A stretch of DNA of 64,000 nt from a virus: positions 1-64,000 of IMG/VR virus record IMGVR_UViG_3300044707_000321. One strand, written 5' to 3'. A program made the position numbers and the translations under genes. The notes under the pieces were generated by a model. It made no database searches. It saw nothing but the letters and a program-made list of their open reading frames with translations, and was not told where the DNA came from. Of this stretch, positions 44,799-54,100 are shown in pieces. Numbering within the stretch: position 1 is the first letter of the stretch; each line of letters starts with the position of its first letter.

Positions 44799-45236
44799 TT
44801 AAAAAGATTTTATTGCCCAATCGTAAGGGATGTTTTTATCGTCAAACGGCCTCCGGTACTCGTCCGGATTTGCGTAGTCGAATGGTTGATCAACGGTATT
44901 GATAACGACCGCTTCCTTCGTCCCGCATGCCATGAAACCATGCCATAGGTTAGGAGGTATTGTGATCCGGTATGGGCTATTCTCCCCAATGAAATACGTC
45001 TCTGTTTTGCCTGTTTTCTCGTCATAGATACCTACCTTTAGAGTCCCACTGACGCATACAAACTGATCCGTCTGCTTTTTATGGAAGTGCCACGCCTTCA
45101 CTATGTTGGGATTGCACGTAGTCATATATACTTGCCCGAAACTTGTGAATCCATGCTCATCGTTTCTGAGCATTTCCATGAGCCGGCCCCTGCCGTCCTC
45201 GATAACCTTAAGAGGCGTCTTTAGGCACAGGCTCAT
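44799..45236 (-). CDS. RmlC-like dTDP-4-dehydrorhamnose 3,5-epimerase / cupin
   Basis: 145 residues. VKAWHFHKKQTDQFVCVSG (His50, His52), KVGIYDEKTGKTETYFIG, and ITIPPNLWHGFMACG (His99) match the RmlC/FdtA-type cupins. VDQPFDYANPDEYRRPFDDK completes the family. It acts on nucleotide-sugar deoxyhexoses. Next to a glycosyltransferase-like gene, so it may make a sugar for capsid decoration. Confidence 0.82.
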   Translation of the reverse strand: MSLCLKTPLKVIEDGRGRLMEMLRNDEHGFTSFGQVYMTTCNPNIVKAWHFHKKQTDQFVCVSGTLKVGIYDEKTGKTETYFIGENSPYRITIPPNLWHGFMACGTKEAVVINTVDQPFDYANPDEYRRPFDDKNIPYDWAIKSF

Positions 45237-46272
45237 TGGCTTGAGGAATTGAGTTATACTTAATAAATGGTATCTGGCGTACCCTTAGATGTCCGGCAGT
45301 TTCCTCGCAATCCGGCACAAAATAAGGCTCCCAAGCAAACAAGTTGCCTTTGGGATCTTTTTTAACGTGATAGGCCGGAACACCTACAACTAAACCAATC
45401 TTAATCCCTGCCGGATACCATTTGTTCCAGCAAAGGAAAAGGTCTTGAGTGCCGTGTCCGGCATACCCAACAAAGTTACTCAACATCAGTGCCTTCTTTG
45501 AGAGAAGAGTGCAACCATGCCCACACCAGTCAGTAGGCAGAACCGCACCCTGAACGGCAGATCCGGCGTAAGCCTGATCCAACCACCCTCGCTTTCTCCA
45601 TTTTTTCGCATTCAAGGCAAATACGTTCGCTTTTGGTGGGGATTCCTTAAGTTTCTTATGCAAATCATCCATCTCCTTGATCATCTCCTTGGGCGGATTC
45701 TTTCTTTTTAAGGCGTAGGCATTCAACTTCTTAGACATCGCCTTAATCTTTTTGGATAACTCCAGTCCGCCCACTTTTTCGCTAGGCAAGTAATCTTCGG
45801 CAATCTGGTTATACGGAGTACCCCTGCCACATAAAAATGATCCGTTGAAGTATGTCGAACACGTTACCTCGTATCGTGGCGATGACGGATAATTAAGTGC
45901 CCATATCAGGGAATCTAACGAATCAGGATGAACAATTACGTCTGATTCAACAATCCAGCATAAGTCATAGTTTCCTTCTCTAGCCATCTCGAAGCCATTA
46001 CCTAGTAGCTGTGCAATAATTATTTGGGCTTTTTCCTTGTAAGGAATTGCTCCGGAATCGCATACATCAATAGCGACTTCCTTGACATTTAGATTTCCCA
46101 GTCTTGTTAGTGTCCTTATCTTTTCCATTACGGATGAGCTTTTATCAGTGCAAAGATATAGATCCGCACTCCTGCCTTTCAGGGCTACTGATATTGCCGT
46201 AATACATTCCTCGATGGCATACGAGTAGGAGGATGTGCATGGAAGAACAATGCAGATATTTCCGGTTGTCAT
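45208..46272 (-). CDS. GT-A-type glycosyltransferase-like protein (354 aa)
   Basis: CIVLPCTSSYSYAIEECITA near the N-terminus, VALKGRSADLYLCTD, and WIVESDVIVHPDSLDSLIW (a DxD-like ESDV metal motif) fit a GT-A fold. WCGHGCTLLSKKALMLS and YAGHGTQDLFLCWNKWY continue the pattern of acceptor-side loops. It probably transfers sugars to a virion protein. It overlaps the RmlC-like gene by 29 bases. Confidence 0.7.
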   Translation of the reverse strand: MTTGNICIVLPCTSSYSYAIEECITAISVALKGRSADLYLCTDKSSSVMEKIRTLTRLGNLNVKEVAIDVCDSGAIPYKEKAQIIIAQLLGNGFEMAREGNYDLCWIVESDVIVHPDSLDSLIWALNYPSSPRYEVTCSTYFNGSFLCGRGTPYNQIAEDYLPSEKVGGLELSKKIKAMSKKLNAYALKRKNPPKEMIKEMDDLHKKLKESPPKANVFALNAKKWRKRGWLDQAYAGSAVQGAVLPTDWCGHGCTLLSKKALMLSNFVGYAGHGTQDLFLCWNKWYPAGIKIGLVVGVPAYHVKKDPKGNLFAWEPYFVPDCEETAGHLRVRQIPFIKYNSIPQANEPVPKDAS

Positions 46273-48207
46273 TTAGAGGGCATTCCCTTTATAATGTGGT
46301 CTGCCAAACACAAGATATTCGCTTGCCGGTGCAACACCGATCGGGACATAGCTATTTTTAATGGTGATATTAAGATCTTTTGATCCGCTTATTTTGCCTT
46401 CTTGTTTGTATGTAGCCCTTTCTTGGCATGGCCCGATGGTTGGCAATGTTGCACCAAAGTTAGGATTTATTCCAAGGTATGTAGTGCCCGTATTCTCAAA
46501 GTTCTTTGTTTCCTGAAGTTTCAATTCAAGGGTACTCCTGCTTCCTTCCGGACTTCTCATCTTCGTTGTTACCGATACTTTGGTGTTGTTGATTGTACTC
46601 GCAGTTTGGAACTTTTGACGGTTAGCGAAGTTCAGGATATCAATGCACGTAGCATCCCAACATCTGAAAGTATTTGCATCAATTTCTTCTCGTAAGACTA
46701 GATTTGCGTCAAATGCTCTATTTTTGGGGTCTGTGAAATAATACCCGACTCTGTCATGTATATATTCTTGCGCTAGGTATCCAACAGGAGTTTTATAGGT
46801 ATTGTAATGATCAATCTGCTCGTTACCACCTCTTGTTTCGCCCAAGGTTTGTCCATTAAAGCCAGAATAGGAAGCTGTTTGCTTAAATTTTTGTGTTCCT
46901 CCAGCTATTTTATAACCATACGGATAAACAGATCCAGTCGTCTGCATGGTACCACCGTATGAGTTTGTCGTTGGCACTACACCCGTCACTGACAAATCTA
47001 TACAAGTACCCGATGCTGTAGTTGTTTTCCAATATCCACTTTCGTAAGTTTCTAATTTTGTTGTTATTGTTGGCTTCTCATCATCATAGTCCCGATAAGG
47101 ATAAGATCTCCTACCATTCCGAGTTGTGTAGGAAATACCTGTTAGCGTTATCTTTCTCGTTGCGTCCACAAGATTTGTGATTGATAACTGCCCCTGAACT
47201 GTCATAATTCGGCTTGTTTTTCTTGCAATCGGCGTATGGCTAATAACTGCAGTTCTTACGCTTGAATCGTCTTGAGTTATTGGATTTGTAACACCGAATA
47301 TATTGAATGGAACCCTGCCTCTATGTCCAATGAGGAAATCTTCTCTCATACTAAACTCAGCAACAGAGTATTCTAAAGTTTGAAACCCGTGAAAACCACC
47401 AGCAACAACTACAAAATTTTGTGGCTTAGTCTTGCAATTTGAGATATCTGGCGCAATTATAGTCGTATTAACTACAGCCGAAGTGCTTACCATTTTGTTA
47501 TTTTTTACCGTATATCCGTTGGCTTTTGTTGTTGTTGAATATGTGGGTATGCCACTGTAGTACCCCGTAACGTAATAAGTTCCAGAACCCGTGCTGGATT
47601 CAGTATTATAGTTCACTTGAGTACCCGCTTTTACAGAGTTAGTCGCTCCATAACTTCTCATATATTTTTCTTTCGGCCATTCAATCTGACTCCAGTTCTC
47701 ATTTTGCGTAGCCGTATTCCCGTATGCAATCATTCCACCTTCACTTTTGACTAAATCATTCGGTGCGTCCCATCTGTAGGAACTTAAGTACCTCGCTTGA
47801 TAGCGTAATTTTGAACCTTTTCCAACCGTAACTTCCCACTGTTGGCTGGTTTGACCATTTGCGCCAGCCTGATTATTCCGTGGACGGCTATCTGGTTCTT
47901 CAAGGAAAGGCCAAGGCATAAAATAAATGCCATTGCCTACCTCACTCATTGATACCGACTGTGCGTATCCTCCTGTTAGTTGTGCGCCCACCAATTTATC
48001 TACTTTTTGTGGAGGCATTTGAGACGATGCCCCACCTCCTCCTTCGCCACGGTTTGTTTGACCCCTATCGTAACCTTCGACCTTTATACCATTCCAATAA
48101 AAAACAATATCACCACTCTTATTCGATGAATTATTTATTTTATTATTTACATAATTTGTACTAACTTGATCATGATAAAACTTTATCGGCCAAATTGTGA
48201 ATGCCAT
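46273..48207 (-). CDS. Large tail/virion protein (644 aa)
   Basis: Beta-rich, with Tyr/Thr/Asn/Gly-rich repeats (TYYVTGYYSGIPTYSTTTKA, YSGFNGQTLGETRGGNEQI). VEFSMREDFLIGHRGRV-like segments and NVFGVTNP suggest a receptor-binding or adhesive domain. Located after the small 186-aa helical gene and upstream of sugar genes. Tail spike or decoration protein is inferred. Confidence 0.6.
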   Translation of the reverse strand: MAFTIWPIKFYHDQVSTNYVNNKINNSSNKSGDIVFYWNGIKVEGYDRGQTNRGEGGGGASSQMPPQKVDKLVGAQLTGGYAQSVSMSEVGNGIYFMPWPFLEEPDSRPRNNQAGANGQTSQQWEVTVGKGSKLRYQARYLSSYRWDAPNDLVKSEGGMIAYGNTATQNENWSQIEWPKEKYMRSYGATNSVKAGTQVNYNTESSTGSGTYYVTGYYSGIPTYSTTTKANGYTVKNNKMVSTSAVVNTTIIAPDISNCKTKPQNFVVVAGGFHGFQTLEYSVAEFSMREDFLIGHRGRVPFNIFGVTNPITQDDSSVRTAVISHTPIARKTSRIMTVQGQLSITNLVDATRKITLTGISYTTRNGRRSYPYRDYDDEKPTITTKLETYESGYWKTTTASGTCIDLSVTGVVPTTNSYGGTMQTTGSVYPYGYKIAGGTQKFKQTASYSGFNGQTLGETRGGNEQIDHYNTYKTPVGYLAQEYIHDRVGYYFTDPKNRAFDANLVLREEIDANTFRCWDATCIDILNFANRQKFQTASTINNTKVSVTTKMRSPEGSRSTLELKLQETKNFENTGTTYLGINPNFGATLPTIGPCQERATYKQEGKISGSKDLNITIKNSYVPIGVAPASEYLVFGRPHYKGNAL

Positions 48208-48209
48208 AC

Positions 48210-48770
48210 TTACCCTTCGTACCCCCAGCTAAAGATATATGATGGGGGGTAGGTCAGTCCACAATTTGTAAATGTTACATACGCAGTAATACTTCCTAGT
48301 ACTAATCGAGATGGGATTTTATTTTGTATTCTAACCAGTGATACATAGACCTTTGTTGGCGCACTTCCCGTGCTTGCCTCTTGCGACTTGCCAAGAGGCG
48401 GGCCTTCTATCAATTCTGCTGATGTCACTACACCATTTGAAGTGTTTCCTTGGCATATAATTGTGCAGTTCTCATTATTAGTCCCAAATTCAAATAGATT
48501 GCTAGGAATAATTCCATTTATAGCTCCTGCGGTAACACCTATGCCAGTTGATCTTGTTGTGATAGAAAACGGTGGCAATAAAGCACTGTCTGATCTGCCG
48601 AATGCAAACCTCTTGTTTGGAGACTTGTAAGATCCGTCCTCCCCTGAAAATACTCTCGGCCTAGTGTTCTTTAATAGGAACGCAGACCTCTCTACCTCTT
48701 GCCGTTGCCGTTGAAGATCTTGCCGTTGCCGTTGAAGATCATCTTGGATTCTCCGGATGTCATCCCTCAT
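48210..48770 (-). CDS. Virion protein with N-terminal coiled coil (186 aa)
   Basis: The start DDIRRIQDDLQRQRQDLQRQ is a short LQRQRQ repeat coiled coil. The rest is beta-rich with Pro/Gly loops (KSPNKRFAFGRSDSALLPPF). Probably forms the stem of the 644-aa protein, which follows by 2 bases. No family recognised. Confidence 0.55.
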   Translation of the reverse strand: MRDDIRRIQDDLQRQRQDLQRQRQEVERSAFLLKNTRPRVFSGEDGSYKSPNKRFAFGRSDSALLPPFSITTRSTGIGVTAGAINGIIPSNLFEFGTNNENCTIICQGNTSNGVVTSAELIEGPPLGKSQEASTGSAPTKVYVSLVRIQNKIPSRLVLGSITAYVTFTNCGLTYPPSYIFSWGYEG

Positions 48771-49048
48771 TTCTTTACCTCGGATTGAAGTACTCTCATC
48801 GCAGATGCCTCGTCCTCATCCATCATGCGAGACAATGCTTTAAGTTGCCGGTACTTCTCTAGGTTAATCATGACGGTGTTCTGGTCTTTTTCCTCGTCCA
48901 AAATCCCTTGTGCCAGTCCTGCCGTAATTCCACCTAGACGCCTTACCCAGTAACGTTGAAACGACTGGTTTTGTCGAAGTGCCTTAATGTCGGCTATCGT
49001 TTCCTGCGCTACTGTTATCGACCGATCCCGTGCCTCGTTCTTATCCAT
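48767..49048 (-). CDS. Small helical protein near the portal (93 aa)
   Basis: Helical: SITVAQETIADIKALRQNQS, FQRYWVRRLGGITAGLAQGI, and LEKYRQLKALSRMMDEDEAS. In podovirus genomes small helical proteins here are often adaptor or internal proteins. Overlaps the portal stop by 8 bases. No family recognised. Confidence 0.55.
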   Translation of the reverse strand: MDKNEARDRSITVAQETIADIKALRQNQSFQRYWVRRLGGITAGLAQGILDEEKDQNTVMINLEKYRQLKALSRMMDEDEASAMRVLQSEVKK

Positions 49049-51143
49049 TGGGAGTTTGTGGCACTTGGGAAGGATCTAAGGGGGTTATGATCGTTTCCGC
49101 ATCAGCAATTTGAAGGGCTTTTAGCATTTGAATGTAAAGGCTTGCTACCTTCTGCTGAATCACCGGCGGATATGCGTAGAATTGCTGAACTAAGTTAGCC
49201 CCTTGGGTGGAAGATTGTAGGATCTGCTCGCCACGATACCGTGTCAGAAGCAGTCGAACATCCATATCAAGGTTAGCAACCTCCTCCGGCGTAATGGATC
49301 CGATTTGAGCCTTGTCTCCTTCCAGATAAGTGAACACCTCTTTGGAGTCCATATTTCTGAAAATCAGTTTAACTAAGCGGTCTAAGACTAGCTGAACACC
49401 TTGTTCCAAGTGAGATAGGTACAAGGCAAACATCTCCTGACCTGATTTCTCAATGTTACGTATGCCAGTGGCTAGCTTGGCCGGCTCAAGTCCTGCAAAC
49501 TGCTGATCTCCGGCATTTACTACCCCTGATTCGAGTTGCACAACCTGAAGGAAGAACTCAACCATCTTAAATAGGTATTCGCTCTTAACTTCAGGAAGGG
49601 CCACGTACTCAAGGGCATCTTTAGGAGTTTTGCCGTGTGCCAGCGTGTAAGTACCACCATTGTTTAGAACAAGGTGGGGATTGGATCTTCCCTCAAGTGT
49701 GGCGTCTGGTTGCCAGAACGTAACACGTCCGGATCCTCCCTGTGCGAAAGAGATCCGGTTAATCGTCAAATCGACAAAGTTTTGGCTAGGCTCAAACATT
49801 TCAACTGACCCGATCCCATACCAACGACCGTCCACCGGATTGCACCGGATGATTGTAAATGGACGCCTACCATCAGGGGTAAGGTTTGCCGTATAGTCAT
49901 AGAACAATGCTCGACGATTCTTAACATCAACTAGAACCATGATTTCCTCAAGGATCCCGTCTCCGTCTGCGTCGTAAGTCATATAAACTTCAGCAACCTC
50001 AACCAGAGGATTCTCAGTGTTAGGGGCTTGGGTTGTCTCCCCACGCTCGGTCTTAGCCTGACTAATACCGGCTTTAGGTGTTCCGGATTCACCGGCAAGC
50101 GACCTGATTAGCTCAATAGCACTCTTTGTTGCTAGTACGCTTTGCTCTGTGGACATGTCCAATAGGTTTTTGCGTTGGTATAGATCCGATAGCGTTGCTA
50201 CCGGAACATCATAAAAGTGGGCTACAATATCTGCTTCATCTACTGATGGGGCATTCAAAGGACAGATAAAGTCCTTAAAATAAACAAGTCCGACATCAGG
50301 CCCACGCATAATAGTAGCCTTACGGGTAATAATCTTTTCCTCATAGATCGGTGTTGCCGGCATTTCTGTAACGCCGTCTCTGCGTAATACAGTCTGCATG
50401 CCCACCGGATTGCCGGCTTCATCTGAAATTATCTTTGTATCAAAAGCGTCAGTCTCAAGGATGTAATCACCGTCCTGAGCTAGAATATCTTTACCGGTTG
50501 GATCTACCAATACCTTAGCCAAACTCCTGTAAATCTGTTCCTTGGATGCGTGAGTGGTCTTTACAATACATTCACCCCGCATGAAGGCTAATTCTACGGC
50601 CATCTGAAGTTTTGTTGCCGTGTCGGATTTGTCTAGTTTCCAACGAACATAATGCTCAACGCCATGCGCCTTTTCTGCGTCGCTTGCTCCCTGCGGGTAG
50701 GCCGAGAACCACGGATCCGTGCTGAAGAAGTAGTTGTTTGCTCTAGCAACCATCTGACGGGCAATTCGGCGGGTGATCGGTACGGTCAAGTTACTATCCT
50801 CAAAGATCCCGCCCAGCGAGGCAGGACGCCAATCGACCTGATTGTGATACATGAGTTCGAATAGCTCCCTGCGCCCCATAAAAGAGGCAGATCCCCTCGC
50901 TACCTCACTTGTGCGATACCATCCGGTTCCTCGAACGATGTTTCGACCACTCTCCTGCTCAAGAGCAGTAAGTCGGTTTAGAATATGATTTACGAGTCGA
51001 TCTTCCTGCTCTGCCGACAACGAATAAGCCGTTGGGAAAGGCACTTTTTGAGCCTGACCGGATAGTGGTGACGCCGGATCTGCCCCAGCGACTTTAATTG
51101 ATTCGTCCGTTTTATCTAAGAATTGTTCGATTTGTTCTGCCAT
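49041..51143 (-). CDS. Portal / head-to-tail connector protein (700 aa)
   Basis: 700 residues. YHNQVDWRPASLGGIFEDSN, LTVPITRRIARQMVARANNY and WFSAYPQGASDAEKAHGVEH match P22/podovirus-type portal proteins; the C-terminal helical region (VRLLLTRYRGEQILQSSTQG) is the barrel. It forms the dodecameric ring through which TerL packages DNA and which is the start of head assembly. AGGAG lies upstream of the ATG. It follows the giant polyvalent gene in transcription. Confidence 0.85.
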   Translation of the reverse strand: MAEQIEQFLDKTDESIKVAGADPASPLSGQAQKVPFPTAYSLSAEQEDRLVNHILNRLTALEQESGRNIVRGTGWYRTSEVARGSASFMGRRELFELMYHNQVDWRPASLGGIFEDSNLTVPITRRIARQMVARANNYFFSTDPWFSAYPQGASDAEKAHGVEHYVRWKLDKSDTATKLQMAVELAFMRGECIVKTTHASKEQIYRSLAKVLVDPTGKDILAQDGDYILETDAFDTKIISDEAGNPVGMQTVLRRDGVTEMPATPIYEEKIITRKATIMRGPDVGLVYFKDFICPLNAPSVDEADIVAHFYDVPVATLSDLYQRKNLLDMSTEQSVLATKSAIELIRSLAGESGTPKAGISQAKTERGETTQAPNTENPLVEVAEVYMTYDADGDGILEEIMVLVDVKNRRALFYDYTANLTPDGRRPFTIIRCNPVDGRWYGIGSVEMFEPSQNFVDLTINRISFAQGGSGRVTFWQPDATLEGRSNPHLVLNNGGTYTLAHGKTPKDALEYVALPEVKSEYLFKMVEFFLQVVQLESGVVNAGDQQFAGLEPAKLATGIRNIEKSGQEMFALYLSHLEQGVQLVLDRLVKLIFRNMDSKEVFTYLEGDKAQIGSITPEEVANLDMDVRLLLTRYRGEQILQSSTQGANLVQQFYAYPPVIQQKVASLYIQMLKALQIADAETIITPLDPSQVPQTPNG

Positions 51144-51184
51144 AAAGATCTACTCCTATACCTTGTTGTTGTTTCGCCGACAAG

Positions 51185-54100
51185 CTATTCCTTCAGTAAA
51201 TCTTTTAACGGGATTCCGAACTGCTCTCTTCTTGCGTCGGTTCTAGCCTTCTGGATTGCGCTAGAGATTTTGTCCTTTGCCTCAGGGGTTTGTCCCATGC
51301 CTAACAATGGAGCTACGGCCATCTTCGCCTTTTCACCAGCAGACTTGGTAAATCTGCTATACTGTTCAGGAGTCATCTTCTTGTCGTTGCCTGTCAGCGT
51401 CTTGTACGATGCCGTTGGCCTAGATACATAGAACGGATCGGAAGGATTATTGCGGTTATACTTCATCATGAACTGGTCAAGTTTTGAAGGCTCAGGCGCA
51501 TCCTCGAAAGTAATTGGACTGATTGCCCTGATAAGTGCGTTTCCACGCTTCTTAATCTCGACTCCCTCAGGAGTCCTTAGCGGGGGAGGCGCAAGCATTG
51601 GAGCAGGGAGAACGGAGTAGGCTATCCCCTTTAGGGTGTCTTTTCCGGTCTTGGTGTCCCGCACGTAAGGATCCATCTCTCTGAGGGGTTGGCGAATAAG
51701 ATTGGGAACAAGTACTGTACCAAGTTGTCCTGCTGTCCATGTCCCAACGTTGTTCTGTCCGTTGAGGAGGTTGCCAAGATCATCCATCCCCCTCATGTAT
51801 GTCTTACTTTCAACCGCTTGCATTAAGTAGGACTGGAACATCGCCAATACTTCTGCCGGCGGGAGTCCTTGCTGGCCCTTCTTGATTGCCCGAATCATAT
51901 CCACGGTAGTACCTAGAGCAGTGGCAAGCGGATCGATGCGAGCGTAGCTAAACTGCTTGGATCCGACCCGAATCGTCATGGCTGGGAGAGTCCTGTTGGC
52001 TAGATCCCTCTCCCCTTGTCCGGTCAGCTTGGAAGGTTTAGATCCTGAGATTACGATGTATTTGTCATCGTCGTCATCGTCTCCCTCGACCATTCCCCAT
52101 ATCACGGCAGTCACCATGGATGAAACCAGTTGATTCGAGATGTTCTCAATTACTTCGGGTTTCATGTCTGAGGATAAGCTGATCCCATCCTTGTCGAACC
52201 TTATGCCTCTTCCGATAGAGATCAGGGTGTCCGGAAGTCCTAGTGGGCTTTTCTTAACTCCCTCTTTCAAGAGGTTAAATGGTGTCCGAATGAATGGGAA
52301 AATTAGCTGGAAGGGCCGGAGTAGCATGCGACCAACCTCTGACTCTGGACGGGCCTTCACGAACTTGTTGAGCGCACGGGCAGAAGCCCCGACAACATCC
52401 ATAACGTTCTTTGATTCCCCGATGGTTGGAAGCTCGGTTTGGAAGGTGTACGCATACGCTTTCTCCGATGCCTTAATCCAAGCATCGCTCCCTGCCGTAT
52501 TCACTTGCTCCCTAATAAACCTTTCCATCTCCTGACCGGTAAGCCCGTTTGCCTTGCCCATCCGGTAGGCTTGTGCGCCAACCTCCATTTGTGCCGTCAT
52601 TGTCTTTACAAAATCGTCAGTCGCCAAAAGAAGCCGGCTTGGGATTCGTATGAATCTGCCTTTTGCACCAGAAATACTTACTCCCCTTGTAGTAACGCCA
52701 CCCTGCCTATCAAGTTCACCCAAGAGTTTGATCGGTTGATCCAGAATGTCCTCTTCAAAGAAGCCTGATTCGGTGTACCAAGTGGCAACCGCATTTGACC
52801 ATGCCCTACTGATGGCCGGAGAGATACCCGCTACCAAGGGCTTGAACTCACCGAAAGAAGCAGATTTAGGATCGTTGAAAGCTAGGTTCACCATAGACTG
52901 AATGCCTCTTCCGACTGTCATTTCATAGACCGAAAACGGCCCTGAAGATAAGTTGGCGATGAATGTCTTGGCTCCCGATAGGATCGAATTAACCCACATT
53001 TCAACCAGAATGTCGTCCATTGATGATTCTACTGTCTGGATCGCTCTTGCCACACGCTTGACCTGAATTGCATCCGTAATATCGAAAGTGTATCCATCTT
53101 CAGTAAGTTCTGGACGTGGGAAGTTTGGCCCAGCGGGAGCGACCTTAGCCCTGCGACGCTTAAACATGTTGGGTTTGGTGTATGCGTCATCTAGCCCCAT
53201 GGCCGAAAGGATCCGGTCTGCTTGACGCAAGGCATCGGCCTCAGAAACGTTTTGATTCCCGTAGGATGCGCTTGCGCCTAGCTCTTCCGTTGCCAAGTCC
53301 TCGACTGTTGCCCCACGACGGGTCTTAGGCATGAGTTTTTGGCGAATCTCTTCCGCTACGGACTGCCTGAGTGCTTCGATTTCCTCGGCCTTGAGTCCGG
53401 TGATTCGCTTGATCTTCGAAACGTCGTTCCTCTGTTGGATCATCCGAATTGCCTTAACTTCCCTTGGGTTAAGCCCCTTTAAGGTGTTGTCAATCATGCT
53501 GGATGTCTTGAGTGAAACTTGAACTTCACCGGAGAAGAGATCGGCGAGCGTAACCCCCCATTTACCAAGGGCAGTTTCAATCTTGGCTAGCCTCTTGGCA
53601 GTTTCACTTTGGAGAATGTCGTTCGAATCTGGTTCTTTCCGAACCCTCTTTAGTTCCTCTTCCGTAGTCGGATTCGATTCGTTTAGGAGTTGGGCCTCAA
53701 GCTGTTGGATCCTCCGGCTTTTCTCGGCAGGAGAGATGGCATACTTAATCTTTCGCTCGATTTCTTTCGTCGGGTTAAAGATTAAGTCTGTCAGGAATGC
53801 TTTGTGTCGTTCTGCCGGTGTCTTGTAGTCGTCGATTCTGGCCCTGAGTGATCTTGCGACCTCTGATCCGGTCTGCCGGTAGGCGTAGGCCAAGATAGAA
53901 GCCTCTCGTTGAGCCTTCTCGTCGCCCGAAGTCATAGCCCTACGTGCCAGCTTTTCAACAAGCAACTTGGCGGATCGCACCTCTACGTCGGTAGGCAGTC
54001 CGGCTTGAGATGGATCCACTGCCCTTTCGAGCAACATGCGCTTTACGCCTTCCTCGTCGTTTGCGAGTAGCGCACGGGCCTCGGCCATCACGATAACGTC

